Positions 50,833 through 60,486 of a stretch of DNA of 64,000 nucleotides are shown in pieces. A program made the translations under genes and the position numbers. Origin of the DNA: JBBQXK01 sp038251625 (GTDB lineage Bacteria > Pseudomonadota > Alphaproteobacteria > Rhodobacterales > Rhodobacteraceae); NCBI GenBank assembly GCA_038251625.1, contig JBBSBE010000005.1, forward strand, positions 1 through 64,000, read 5' to 3'. How positions within the stretch are numbered: the first letter of the stretch is position 1; each line of letters begins with the position of its first letter. The notes below the pieces were generated by a model, which made no database searches, was not told where the DNA came from, and was given only the letters and a program-made list of their open reading frames with translations.

Positions 50833-51669
50833 TCAGTCGAGGCCGCGTGCCAAGGCGCAGAAGGCTTCCAAGCCAATCTCTTCCGCCCGCGCCGTTGGCG
50901 GAATACCCGCCGCGACCAGGCGATCCTCGATATCGGGGCCAAGCCCGCGCAGGCTTGACCGCAGCATCTTGCGCCGTTGGTTGAAGGCCATCGCTGTGAC
51001 CCGCGCCAGTGCGGCCGGATCGGCGGGATAGCGCGGGGCCGGCAGGGCGGTAAGATGCACCACCGCCGAATGCACCTTGGGGGCGGGGATGAATGCTTCG
51101 GGTGGCAGCGACATCACGATGCGCGCATCGGCCCGCCATTGCGCCAGCAGGGCCAGGCGACCATAGGCCTTTGCCCCCGGTTTCGCCACGATGCGCTCGG
51201 CCACTTCCTTTTGAAACATCAGCGTCAGGCTTTGCCAGAATGGCGGCCAAACAGGCGGGGTCAGCCAGCGCACCAGTAGTTCGGTGCCGACGTTGTAGGG
51301 CAGGTTCGCCACCACCTTGACAGGCGGCGTCAGCGTGGCGGCGGGATTGAGCGCCAGCGCGTCCCCCTCGACCACCGTCAGGCGGCCGGGATAGGCGGCG
51401 GCGATCTGCTGTAGCGCGGGCAGACAGCGCGCGTCCTTTTCGACCGCAAGGACATGGCGCGCGCCTTCGGCCAGAAGGCCACGCGTCAGGCCACCGGGGC
51501 CGGGGCCGATTTCGAGCACGTCCGCGCCCGTCAGATCGCCTGCCATGCGGGCGATCTTGGCGGTCAGGTTCAGATCCAGAAGGAAGTTCTGCCCAAGGCT
51601 TTTGCGTGCCGCAAGGTCGTGCGCGGCGATCACGTCGCGCAAGGGCGGCAGACCGTCGATGGTGGCCAT
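50833..51669 (-). CDS. rsmA: 16S rRNA dimethyladenosine transferase
   Basis: The 278-residue KsgA/RsmA dimethylates two adjacent adenines at the 3' end of 16S rRNA. SAM motifs LGQNFLLD, LEIGPGPGGLT and the catalytic NLPYN are clear. It is the last gene of the operon lptF-lptG-lptD-surA-pdxA-rsmA, starting 5 bases after pdxA. Confidence 0.96.
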   Translation of the reverse strand: MATIDGLPPLRDVIAAHDLAARKSLGQNFLLDLNLTAKIARMAGDLTGADVLEIGPGPGGLTRGLLAEGARHVLAVEKDARCLPALQQIAAAYPGRLTVVEGDALALNPAATLTPPVKVVANLPYNVGTELLVRWLTPPVWPPFWQSLTLMFQKEVAERIVAKPGAKAYGRLALLAQWRADARIVMSLPPEAFIPAPKVHSAVVHLTALPAPRYPADPAALARVTAMAFNQRRKMLRSSLRGLGPDIEDRLVAAGIPPTARAEEIGLEAFCALARGLD

Positions 51670-51674
51670 CCCCC

Positions 51675-52655
51675 TCAGCCCCCGCGCGCGGCCACCATGG
51701 CCACGGCCATGCGCAGCGCCGCGAGTGTGCTGGTGGGATCGGCGCGACCCTGACCGGCGATATCAAGCGCGGTGCCGTGGTCGGGCGATGTGCGCACGAA
51801 GGGCAGCCCCAGGGTGACGTTCACGCCGCCCGCAAAGTCGATGGTCTTGATCGGGATCAGGGCCTGATCGTGATACATGCAGATCGCGGCGTCGTAGCGC
51901 GCGCGCGCGGCGGGGTGGAACATCGTATCGGCGGACATGGGGCCGCTGATGGCCATCCCTTCTGCAACCAGCCGCGAAAGGACGGGTGCGATCAGCGCAC
52001 GTTCCTCCAGCCCGATGGCGCCGTCCTCGCCCGCATGCGGGTTCAGCCCAGCAACGGCAAGGCGCGGGGCGGCGATGCCGAAGTCACGGACAAGGGCCGC
52101 GTGGGTGACGCGGATGGTGCTTTCCAGAAGGGATGGGGTGAGGCGGGAGGGCACCTCGGACAGGGAGATGTGGATCGTTACGGGCACGACCCGCAAACTG
52201 TCACACGCCAGCATCATCGCGACATCTGCGCCGCCTGCGCGGGCTGCAAGGTATTCGGTGTGGCCGGGAAAGCCGAAACCCGCGCCCGAGTGCAGCACCG
52301 CCTTCTGGATCGGCAGGGTACAAAGCGCAGAAGCCGTGCCTGACTGCACGGCATCGACTGCGCGCGAAAGGGCGGCCACAACGCCCGGCGCGAGCGCCGG
52401 ATCCGGGCTGCCGGGGCGCGGGGCGGGGCCGATATCAAGCGGCCAGACCGGCAGCTTTTCCGGCGCAACGGACAGGGCACCTTCGGGCGCCGTAACCTCT
52501 GTCACACCCGTGCCCGGGGGCAAGTGGCGGGGATCACCGATCCACACGAAGGGAAGCGCAGACCCCAAAGCTGCCCGCGCAAGAACGGCCAGTTCCGGGC
52601 CGATGCCCGCAGGTTCGCCGCAACTGACGGCGACGGGGCGCAGGGGCAGGGTCAT
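51675..52655 (-). CDS. pdxA: 4-hydroxythreonine-4-phosphate dehydrogenase
   Basis: The 326-residue enzyme of pyridoxal phosphate synthesis shows the family start CGEPAGIGPE, the metal-binding histidines in FPGHTEYLA, and HDQALIPIKT towards the end. It lies between surA and rsmA, the same order as in E. coli. The gap to surA is 3 bases. Confidence 0.95.
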   Translation of the reverse strand: MTLPLRPVAVSCGEPAGIGPELAVLARAALGSALPFVWIGDPRHLPPGTGVTEVTAPEGALSVAPEKLPVWPLDIGPAPRPGSPDPALAPGVVAALSRAVDAVQSGTASALCTLPIQKAVLHSGAGFGFPGHTEYLAARAGGADVAMMLACDSLRVVPVTIHISLSEVPSRLTPSLLESTIRVTHAALVRDFGIAAPRLAVAGLNPHAGEDGAIGLEERALIAPVLSRLVAEGMAISGPMSADTMFHPAARARYDAAICMYHDQALIPIKTIDFAGGVNVTLGLPFVRTSPDHGTALDIAGQGRADPTSTLAALRMAVAMVAARGG

Positions 52656-52658
52656 GGA

Positions 52659-53867
52659 TCAGGGTTCGCGGATGATCGCGGCCTGGCGCAGTTGATCAAG
52701 GTAGATATCGGCAAGCGCGGCCAGTCGCTGGTTCAAAAGCTGGTTTGCCACCGCTTCGCGGTCGGGTGGCGCCGTGGTGGTTGGATTGCGGCTGCAAAGC
52801 ATCAACACCATCGCCGCCCCGGCACGACTGACCAGCACCGTCTCGCCGACGTCGAGGCGGTTGATCTCGGCAGCAAGGTCGGCGGGCAACTGCCCCTCAA
52901 GCCGTTTTTCGATTACAAGCGCATCCTCGGGCATGCCACGCGCGACTGTGTTGAGATCGGCGCAACTGTCCACCGCGGCAGAAACACGTGCCGCTTCGGT
53001 TGCAGGGTCGCGGTTCGACGGGATGAGGTAGCGGGCATATTCAACCGTCGTCGTTGACAGGGGGGACGACGGCGCCGGTTCGGTTCCGCGCAGGTAATAG
53101 AGCACCAGGGTGCCCTTTACCGGAATAGGCTCTGACACCTGACCCGGCGGCAGGCGGCGGACAACCTCGATCACCTCTTTTGGCAGGTTGGTCAACTCGA
53201 CGGGGTCAAGTTGCCCCCCGCGCGCGGCGCTTTCAGCGCTGGAAAACTGCCGGGCGGCTGCGCCGAACGCAGCCTCGGTCTTGGCGTCACGGCGGATCGT
53301 GTTGGCGGTGGCCCGTGCGCCCGCCTCTTGTGCGCCGACGGCGGGCAACACGATTTCCGACAGAAGAACCTTGCCCTGCACGGACCCTGCGCCCACGGCG
53401 ATGGCACGATCCACGTCAATCTCTGTAATCGAGGTGCGGGGAGCGAACCTGTCCCGCACCACAAAACGCCACAAAAGACCCGACGCCACGAAATCGCGGA
53501 AGGTCGCCTCGTCCACGCCGCCCTGCGACAGCGCCTGCACGAACTGATCACCCGAAAGGTTGGCACGAGAGGCGAATTCCTCCATCCCCGCGCTGACCTG
53601 TTCTGGCGATACGGTGATGCCCGCAGCCTTGGCTGCGTCTTCACGCAACCTGTCGTCAATCAGACCATTCAGCGCGGCCTCTGCCACGCCTTCCGTGCGG
53701 CCGCCCTGAAACAGGGTCAGCATGCGCGAGCGCTGCTCGAATTCGTAGTTGCTGACAGCGCGGCTGTTGACGATCACCTTTGGCGCGAACAGCCCCTGCG
53801 CATGGCCGGAGAGCGGCGCGGTGAGGACGGCCAGAAGGGAAGCGAGGGCAAGGCATGATCGGATCAT
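52659..53867 (-). CDS. surA: SurA-like periplasmic chaperone / peptidyl-prolyl isomerase
   Basis: The 402-residue exported protein has a signal peptide ending near GHA-QG, an N-terminal SurA chaperone domain (about 30-170) and a parvulin-type PPIase core (from about 190, with FGAAARQFSSAESAARGGQLDPV). It escorts outer-membrane barrels, including LptD encoded just upstream. Start at 53867; the frame runs 54 bases further without support. The gap to lptD is 63 bases. Confidence 0.9.
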   Translation of the reverse strand: MIRSCLALASLLAVLTAPLSGHAQGLFAPKVIVNSRAVSNYEFEQRSRMLTLFQGGRTEGVAEAALNGLIDDRLREDAAKAAGITVSPEQVSAGMEEFASRANLSGDQFVQALSQGGVDEATFRDFVASGLLWRFVVRDRFAPRTSITEIDVDRAIAVGAGSVQGKVLLSEIVLPAVGAQEAGARATANTIRRDAKTEAAFGAAARQFSSAESAARGGQLDPVELTNLPKEVIEVVRRLPPGQVSEPIPVKGTLVLYYLRGTEPAPSSPLSTTTVEYARYLIPSNRDPATEAARVSAAVDSCADLNTVARGMPEDALVIEKRLEGQLPADLAAEINRLDVGETVLVSRAGAAMVLMLCSRNPTTTAPPDREAVANQLLNQRLAALADIYLDQLRQAAIIREP

Positions 53868-53930
53868 AGGCAAATCTCTGGGTCTTTCAGGTTTGCGGGA
53901 TGCAGGTTGGCCGCGGGACATCGGCGCGGG

Positions 53931-56072
53931 TCATCCCCGGCAGGCCCGTGCGGGGCCGGGGCTCGAACCGCCGCCAAAGCCCAGAAGCTCGACCGACAGG
54001 CCCACATCCGTGGTCGGACTGACACTAGACGAGGACGTGAACCGACGCGAGAGGGAAAGATCGACGCGCAGGCATTCGTTGCGGAATTCAAGCCCAAGGC
54101 CCGCGCGTGCGGCACGGTCGGACACAAAATCGTAGCGGGTGTTCATTGTTCCGGCCCAATTGGGGGACATCTGGAACCGTCCGTCGAACACCAGTTCGGA
54201 TACATCGGTGGTGCGGGATTCCACGTCATCGGCCAGCGTCCAGACGTAGCTCGACGATACAGCATAGCGTTCCCTTGCCATGTCGAGGCGCAGTTCCGCC
54301 TTGGTGAGGCTGAAATCATCGGCAAAGAGCAGACGGTTGGTGACGGCCAGTCCCCGGCCCGAAAGCCGCCATGCAGCCAGCCAGTCGGAGGTCGGGCCGC
54401 TGAGGCCGGAGGCGGCGCTGAAGCCGGTTGCGGATTCGGTGCGGAAGACGCGCCCCAGCGTCATCCCCAGTTGCCAGCCGGAGGGGGCGAAATGCGTGAA
54501 GCTCAGACCGGCGTTGACGCGCGGGCCTTCCTCGACCCCGTCGTAGCCGGGAAAGCGGTTGAGCGAGAAGAGGTTGCCCTCGTCGAATTCCGCAAGCACG
54601 CCGTCTTCGTTCGGCACGCCGTCCTGTGCGGATTCTGGTGCCAGGACAAGCTGCACCACAGGTTCGATGACCTGCACGGCGCCGCGCGATGTGATGCGTG
54701 TCAGGGGATAGCGAAGTTCAAGCGCGGCGGCGCCGGTCAGGCGGCTGTAGCTGCCCTGGCTGGCATCGTCCTGCGAAATGTCAAAGACATCGGCGCGCAC
54801 CTCGGCCAGTGCCGCCACAAGAAAGCCCGGACCGACAATCCCATCGCGCCGCCATTCCGCACGCACCCCGGCGCGGGCGGTATCGCGCCCGTCGCTGACG
54901 CCGTTCCCGTCGCTGTCGAACCCTGCGCTGCTTGACCGCCGGTGCCCGTGCCCCGAAAATGTAAGCGTGGCGATGCCACCGATGCCCGCAGGCGTGAACC
55001 GCTGGACCCATGTCAGATCGCCTATCAGCGAGGGCAGGGTATCATTGGTGTCGGTGTCGCGCAGGGACCGGAAGTGGGTCAGACCGACCGAGATATACTG
55101 ATCCCGGCGGGTGCGCGCGACCTCGACCTTGCTTTCAAGGCGGTCGGAATCGGCCACGTTGTAATCCAGCAGATAGCCACGGTCGCTGACGGTTGTGGCC
55201 GAAAACTTGAGCTTGAAATCGCGGGGGAGTGCGAAGGTACCTTCGGCCATGATGTAGCCGCGTGTCTTGTCGGGCAGGATCCTGTCGCGCGAAACGGCAC
55301 CGTTCAGTTCGATCTTCCCGGTCCGGAATGCCTGACGGTAGCGCAGTTCCAGCGTCCGGCCGCCATTGGTGGAAATGAACGGCGTCAGCGTCACGTCGCG
55401 GCTTGGGCCGATCGGGATGAAGTATGGCAGCTTGATGCCCGTGCCGAGGTCCGAGTTCGACCGGAAAGCCGGCAAAAGCACGCCGCGGGATCGCTTCAGC
55501 GTCGGGTCCGGCATGCGCAGGCGTGGGATCAGGGCCACCGGCACGCCGAAAAAGCGCACCTGAGCGCGGTCAAAGTAGATCTGCTTTTCGGTTGCGTCAT
55601 GCAGCACCCGCCGGGCGCGGATTTCCCACAAGGGCGTGGGACTGCCCGCGCAGACCTTGCAGGACGAGGCGACAGTACGGCCAAGCCGGGTGTAGCGCCC
55701 GCCGATCCGCATCATCTCGGACGCGGCAAGCTGCAACTGCTGGTCCAGCACCAGCCGCGCCGAACGCAGGATGCCGTCGCGCAGGTCGCCGGAAAGCTCG
55801 GCCTCGTCGGCCAGAACCACATCGCCGCTAACGGCATCCGTCAGCACGATCGGGCCGTCGATCAGCAGCTTGTCTGCCGCGCGGTCATAGGTGATGCGGC
55901 GCGCACGGAGGCGCCGACCTTGATAGAATACTTCGACCGACCCTTCGGCCACCAGCGTATCGGCGCCCGTGATTGCCAGTCGGTCGGCCACAAGCGTTGC
56001 GGGCACGTCCTGCGCCCAGAGGGGCGCTGCAACCGAAAGCATCAGGGCAAGAACGAGGATCAGCGTGCGCAT
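53931..56072 (-). CDS. lptD: LPS-assembly protein LptD
   Basis: The 713-residue outer-membrane translocon for LPS has a signal peptide (to about residue 20), an OstA/LptA-like jellyroll (about 25-130) and a large beta barrel. Cysteines at C138 and C141 and two near the C-terminus could form the inter-domain disulfides that activate LptD, although positions differ from E. coli. The ATG at 56072 overlaps the lptG stop. It inserts lipid A-linked LPS, whose synthesis needs lpxD in this window. Confidence 0.95.
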   Translation of the reverse strand: MRTLILVLALMLSVAAPLWAQDVPATLVADRLAITGADTLVAEGSVEVFYQGRRLRARRITYDRAADKLLIDGPIVLTDAVSGDVVLADEAELSGDLRDGILRSARLVLDQQLQLAASEMMRIGGRYTRLGRTVASSCKVCAGSPTPLWEIRARRVLHDATEKQIYFDRAQVRFFGVPVALIPRLRMPDPTLKRSRGVLLPAFRSNSDLGTGIKLPYFIPIGPSRDVTLTPFISTNGGRTLELRYRQAFRTGKIELNGAVSRDRILPDKTRGYIMAEGTFALPRDFKLKFSATTVSDRGYLLDYNVADSDRLESKVEVARTRRDQYISVGLTHFRSLRDTDTNDTLPSLIGDLTWVQRFTPAGIGGIATLTFSGHGHRRSSSAGFDSDGNGVSDGRDTARAGVRAEWRRDGIVGPGFLVAALAEVRADVFDISQDDASQGSYSRLTGAAALELRYPLTRITSRGAVQVIEPVVQLVLAPESAQDGVPNEDGVLAEFDEGNLFSLNRFPGYDGVEEGPRVNAGLSFTHFAPSGWQLGMTLGRVFRTESATGFSAASGLSGPTSDWLAAWRLSGRGLAVTNRLLFADDFSLTKAELRLDMARERYAVSSSYVWTLADDVESRTTDVSELVFDGRFQMSPNWAGTMNTRYDFVSDRAARAGLGLEFRNECLRVDLSLSRRFTSSSSVSPTTDVGLSVELLGFGGGSSPGPARACRG

Positions 56073-57166
56073 CAGCCATCCTCGAGGTGCAACAGAAGGC
56101 CAAGGGCCATCAGCGTGGCGGCGACAGGCGGGCTCCATGCCGCAAGCGCCACGGGGATCTGGCCGCTCTCGCCCAGCACCTGCGCGAAGTTGCGCAGAAA
56201 GAAGATCGCAAAGCCGCACAGCACCGCCATCAGGACCAGAACGCCGGTGCCGCCGCTGCGCATGTGGCGCATGGTAAAGCCCGCCGCCACCAGCACCATC
56301 GCCGCCAGAAGAAGCGGCTGCGCCAACTCCATCTGAAACCAGACACGATGGGTGCGCGCGGTAAAGCCCGCAGCCTCGATCCGGCGGATGTAGGCTGGCA
56401 GATCCCAGATCGGGATGGATGAAGGCGAACCGAAACTGTCCCGGATGCGCGCGGGCGTCAGATCAGAGGGCAGCCGCGCCGTCGGCGCGCGCCGCGCTGT
56501 ACGTTCGGGGTTGTCGGCGGTCAGATCCCAGGTCTTGGTGTCCGTCAGTTCCCACGCGCCTTTTCGCAGCAAGGCCTTGGCGGCGAGGATGCGCTGTTGT
56601 GGCGTGCCATCGGGGGCATAGGACAGGAAATTCACGTCAAAAAGCTGCGTCCCGTCGCCGTCGGCACGGGCGGCGTTGATGACGATCTGACCGCTGCCCG
56701 AGCCCTGACGAAGCCACAGACCGCCCTCGGCAACGGAGAGCACGCTTGACGAGCCGCGGGCAAGGCGGCCGACTTCGGCGTCATACTCGCGCGACACGCC
56801 TGCAACCATGGGGTTCAGCACTGCGACCGACAGCCCGCCAAGGATCAACGCCGCCGCGACGGGTGCCAGCAGGAAGCTGAGGCCCGAACGGCCGGTTGCG
56901 CGGATGACCACAAGTTCAGAGCTGCGCGACAGGCTGAGAAAAAGGCCGATGGCAGCAAAGATGAAGATCAGCGGCAGGATGCGGTAGAGGCTTTCCGGCA
57001 CGTTGAGCGCGGCCAGCTGTACCGCCCCTGCAATCCCCAGACCATTTGCCGAAAAGCGCCGAAGCTGGTCCACCATGTCGATCAAAAGCATGATTCCGAA
57101 AAAGATAAGAAAGACCTGCCCCACCAGAACAGCAAAGCGCCGGGTGATGTAAAGGCTGAGGATCAT
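56072..57166 (-). CDS. lptG: LPS export permease LptG
   Basis: The 364-residue inner-membrane protein of the YjgP/YjgQ family has six transmembrane helices, three at each end, around a periplasmic jellyroll (about 130-260). With LptF and LptB it extracts LPS from the inner membrane. Start at 57166 (MILSLYITRRF), overlapping the lptF stop. Confidence 0.94.
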   Translation of the reverse strand: MILSLYITRRFAVLVGQVFLIFFGIMLLIDMVDQLRRFSANGLGIAGAVQLAALNVPESLYRILPLIFIFAAIGLFLSLSRSSELVVIRATGRSGLSFLLAPVAAALILGGLSVAVLNPMVAGVSREYDAEVGRLARGSSSVLSVAEGGLWLRQGSGSGQIVINAARADGDGTQLFDVNFLSYAPDGTPQQRILAAKALLRKGAWELTDTKTWDLTADNPERTARRAPTARLPSDLTPARIRDSFGSPSSIPIWDLPAYIRRIEAAGFTARTHRVWFQMELAQPLLLAAMVLVAAGFTMRHMRSGGTGVLVLMAVLCGFAIFFLRNFAQVLGESGQIPVALAAWSPPVAATLMALGLLLHLEDG

Positions 57167-58296
57167 ACCGGTGCCCCTGCACTGGCCCTGCTGCGGCGCA
57201 GACGGCGGGGGCGCTGCGAATGGGCCAACAGGGCAAGGCCGAGGCCCAAGCCCAGCACCGGCGCGATGTAGGCCACCGGCCACATCGCAGCGTTCTTCAG
57301 GCTCGCTCCCGTTGCCCAGTTCGCCACCATCTGGATCACGATCAGCAGAATCACCGCGCCCACGATCTGACGCCAGAGGCCAAAACGGCTGAATGCGCCG
57401 AGGATCAGCGTCGAAAAGCCGATCAGCGCCGCCGCAGGAGCCAGGAGCGGATTGGCAAACCGCCCGTGAGCCTCGGTCAGGAAGGCCGCGCGGTCACCAC
57501 CAGACGCCGCAACCAGTGCAGGATCGGGCCAGAGCAGCGCAAGCGTCGGCATTTCCTCGACGGCAGCGCCTTTGCGGTCGTTTGTGCCCAGAACGGCGCC
57601 CATGTCATAGGTGAGGTCGGTGAAATGCGTGACCGCCAGCGCCTGCGTCGACCGCGTGATCGACTGCACGAGCCCGTCGAACATCACCAGTTTTGGCCCG
57701 GCGTCGCTTTTGACCAGCACCGCGCGGCGCGCGGTATAGGTGCTGCGCCCGCTTGGCGCGCGGTCATCGACCAAAAGAACATCCAGCAATTCCCCCTGCA
57801 CCGAGATCTCGCGGATATAGAACGTCAGCCCCTTTGACGGATGGATGAACCGCCCCTCGGACAAAAGCTTTGCGGTCACATTGCTTTCAATCTCGACCGT
57901 GCGTTCGGCCAGCGCCGCGCGGCTGAGCGGCACGATAAGATGGGCGAGGACCAAAAGCATGATCGTCACGATCAGGCCGAAGATCAGCACGGGGCGCGCG
58001 AGCCGGAAGGCGGAAAAGCCGGTCGCCTGCATCACCACGAGTTCGCCATCCTGCGACAGGCGGTTGGTCACGTAGACCGAAGCCGCAAATGCCGCGATGG
58101 GCAGCACGAGGCGGATCACGTTTGGCAGGGTCAGGAGCGAAAACTCCAGAAACACCAAAGCCGACTGCCCGTCGCCGATCAGGCGGTCAAAAAGACCCAC
58201 GGCCCGGTTGATCCAGTAGACCAGCACAAGCACAAGCGCGAAGAAGCCGAACAACGTCAGCAACTGCGACAGCATGTAGCGGTCGAATCTGGACAA
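57163..58296 (-). CDS. lptF: LPS export permease LptF (TTG start)
   Basis: The 377-residue partner of LptG has the same three-plus-three helix plan and a central periplasmic jellyroll. I choose the TTG at 58296 as start, because AAGGGAGG lies six bases upstream and it yields MSRFDRYMLSQLL, the usual N-terminus; a frame extension to 58347 lacks support. The first gene of the long minus-strand operon, divergent from pepA. Confidence 0.93.
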   Translation of the reverse strand: MSRFDRYMLSQLLTLFGFFALVLVLVYWINRAVGLFDRLIGDGQSALVFLEFSLLTLPNVIRLVLPIAAFAASVYVTNRLSQDGELVVMQATGFSAFRLARPVLIFGLIVTIMLLVLAHLIVPLSRAALAERTVEIESNVTAKLLSEGRFIHPSKGLTFYIREISVQGELLDVLLVDDRAPSGRSTYTARRAVLVKSDAGPKLVMFDGLVQSITRSTQALAVTHFTDLTYDMGAVLGTNDRKGAAVEEMPTLALLWPDPALVAASGGDRAAFLTEAHGRFANPLLAPAAALIGFSTLILGAFSRFGLWRQIVGAVILLIVIQMVANWATGASLKNAAMWPVAYIAPVLGLGLGLALLAHSQRPRRLRRSRASAGAPV

Positions 58297-58486
58297 GTGA
58301 CGCCTCCCTTGGGCACATCTTGTGACCCTAGACCGTTTCGTCGGCAAGGAAAACGCCCTCCGTGTCAGTGTCGGCGTCTCTGCGCGGGGCTGGTCAATCG
58401 CGCTGTCTGCGCCTAGCCTGCACGCGTCCTATCCCGTGTTGTGCGGCGTGCAACAGCATGCCCGTGCCCGAAGCAAAGGTTTCCTG

Positions 58487-59965
58487 ATGCCCGCATTGCT
58501 GCCCATCCGTTTCGCGCCTGTCGATCTTGATGCCCTGGCCACGGTTCCGGGGCGGATCGCGCTGGTGGTCCCCGCGACAGCCACAGCCCCGCAAGGCAGT
58601 GCTGCCAAACGGCTTGACCGGTTGACCAAGGGGGCCATCGCCCGCGCACTGGCGTCCGAGGCCTGGGAAAAGGCGAAGCCGGGCGAGGGGATGGATCTGG
58701 CCTGGCCCACGGGGCTGGCGGCTGAAGTGGTGCAGTTGATCAAATGCGATCCCCGCGCCGATGCGGCGGTGGCGCGCAAGGCGGGGGGCGCGGTGGGCCG
58801 CGCAGTCGGCAAGGCAGGAGCGACCGTGGTGCTTGCAGGCGTTCGCCGCACCGCCGACGTGGCCTTGGGCATCGTGCTGCGCGCCTATGATTTCACCGCC
58901 CACAAGACGGCTGCGAAAGAGGAAAAGGGCACTGTCACGTTGATGGTCACAGCGCCCGATGAGGCCGAAGCCGAGGCGCGTGCCGCGATGGCGGTGGCCG
59001 AAGGCGTGGTCTTTACCCGCGATCTGGTCAATGAGCCCGCCAACGTGCTGACCACCACCGATTTCGCCGACCGTCTGGCCGCGATGCGGGACCTCGGGCT
59101 TGAGGTCGAGGTGCTGGAAGAGGCAGATCTGGAACGGTTGGGGATGCGCACGCTTCTGGCCGTGGGTGTGGGTTCGGAAAGTCCGTCCAAGGTGGTCGTG
59201 ATGCAGTGGAAAGGGGGTCCTGAGGGCGAGGCCCCCTTCGCGCTGATTGGCAAGGGCGTGGTGTTCGACACCGGCGGCATCTCGATCAAGCCTGCGGGCG
59301 GGATGGAAGAGATGACGATGGATATGGGCGGCGCGGGCGTCGTGGCGGGCACCATGCGCGCCTTGGCGTTGCGCAAGGCAAAGGCCAATGTGGTCGGGCT
59401 GGTGGGGCTGGTCGAGAACATGCCCGACGGCAAGGCCCAGCGGCCTGGCGATGTGGTGCGGTCCATGAAGGGCGACACGGTTGAGGTGATCAACACCGAC
59501 GCTGAAGGGCGCCTCGTGCTGGCCGATGTGCTTTGGTACGCACAAGAGCGGTTCAAGCCCTCGGGTATGGTCGATCTGGCCACGCTGACGGGTGCGATCA
59601 TCGTGGCGCTGGGGCATGAGAGTGCGGGCGTCTTTTCCAACAACGACGATCTGGCCGATGCGTTCCTCAAGGCCGCGAAAGCGGAAGGCGAGGGTGCCTG
59701 GCGGATGCCGATGGGCGAGGCCTATGACGCGAAGCTGAAAAGCCGCATCGCCGACATGATGAACGTGGGCGGGCGCGATGGTGGGGCGATCACGGCGGCG
59801 CAGTTCCTGGCGCGGTTCGTGAAGCCCGAGGTGCCTTGGGTCCACCTTGACATCGCGGGGACGGCGCTCTTGAAGGCCGACACGGCGATTGCGCCGAAGG
59901 GGGCCACGGGCTGGGGCGTGATGGCGCTGAACCGGCTGGTCGCGGACCGGTACGAAAAGGGCTGA
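58487..59965 (+). CDS. pepA: Leucyl aminopeptidase (cytosol aminopeptidase)
   Basis: The 492-residue M17 peptidase has a variable N-terminal domain and a C-terminal catalytic domain with VFDTGGISIKP (lysine and metal ligands) and the signature NTDAEGRLVLAD. It cleaves N-terminal residues from peptides in the cytosol. Start ATG 58487 with AAAGG upstream. Followed by holC after 8 bases, a conserved pair in proteobacteria. Divergent from lptF. Confidence 0.95.
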   Translation: MPALLPIRFAPVDLDALATVPGRIALVVPATATAPQGSAAKRLDRLTKGAIARALASEAWEKAKPGEGMDLAWPTGLAAEVVQLIKCDPRADAAVARKAGGAVGRAVGKAGATVVLAGVRRTADVALGIVLRAYDFTAHKTAAKEEKGTVTLMVTAPDEAEAEARAAMAVAEGVVFTRDLVNEPANVLTTTDFADRLAAMRDLGLEVEVLEEADLERLGMRTLLAVGVGSESPSKVVVMQWKGGPEGEAPFALIGKGVVFDTGGISIKPAGGMEEMTMDMGGAGVVAGTMRALALRKAKANVVGLVGLVENMPDGKAQRPGDVVRSMKGDTVEVINTDAEGRLVLADVLWYAQERFKPSGMVDLATLTGAIIVALGHESAGVFSNNDDLADAFLKAAKAEGEGAWRMPMGEAYDAKLKSRIADMMNVGGRDGGAITAAQFLARFVKPEVPWVHLDIAGTALLKADTAIAPKGATGWGVMALNRLVADRYEKG

Positions 59966-59973
59966 GCGCGGCC

Positions 59974-60438
59974 ATGGCGCTGGCGCTTTTCTATCACCTG
60001 ACCCGCAGCGGGCCCGAGCCGACCGTGGCGCAGCTTCTGTTGCGCGCATCGGGGCAGGGGTGGCGCGTGATGGTGCGGGGGACGGACCCCGGGCGCCTGG
60101 CCGCGCTTGACGACCGGCTCTGGACGGACCCGGCCGACGGGTTCCTGCCGCACGGGCTGGAGGGCGGACCCTGCGATGCGGATCAGCCGGTGCTGCTGGG
60201 TGCGGGTGCCATTGCGAACGCCGCGCGAGGCTTGATGCTCCTGGACGGCGCCGAGGCCGATCTGGTGGAGGTGCAGGGGCTAGAGCGGCTTTGGGTGATC
60301 TTCGACGGCGCGGACGCGGGCGCGGTCGAAGGCGCGCGGGGCCTTTGGCGCAGGATCACCGACGCGGGCCTGCGCGCGCAATACTGGAGCGAGGAAGACG
60401 GGCGCTGGGCCATGAAGATGGAGAAGGGCGCCGGGTAG
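59974..60438 (+). CDS. holC: DNA polymerase III chi subunit
   Basis: The 154-residue chi subunit links the clamp loader to single-stranded DNA-binding protein. Family landmarks are FYHLTRS at the start, WTDPADGFLPHG and the C-terminal WRRITDAGL stretch. The stop TAG is bases 2-4 of a 24-bp palindrome, and the last residues are therefore set by it. Confidence 0.92.
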   Translation: MALALFYHLTRSGPEPTVAQLLLRASGQGWRVMVRGTDPGRLAALDDRLWTDPADGFLPHGLEGGPCDADQPVLLGAGAIANAARGLMLLDGAEADLVEVQGLERLWVIFDGADAGAVEGARGLWRRITDAGLRAQYWSEEDGRWAMKMEKGAG

Positions 60439-60458
60439 CGTGGGTGCACCCACGCTAC
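60435..60458. repeat. 24-bp perfect palindrome, copy 2 (contains the holC stop codon)
   Basis: The half GTAGCGTGGGTG is followed by its exact reverse complement. It differs from the copy at 13760-13783 in a single symmetric base pair (C/G for G/C), as expected for compensatory change under hairpin selection. Bases 60436-60438 are the holC stop codon. No flanking similarity to copy 1 is seen beyond the palindrome. Confidence 0.85.
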
Positions 60459-60486
60459 GTGCACGCCCAAGGCCGTGCCCCCGGGC

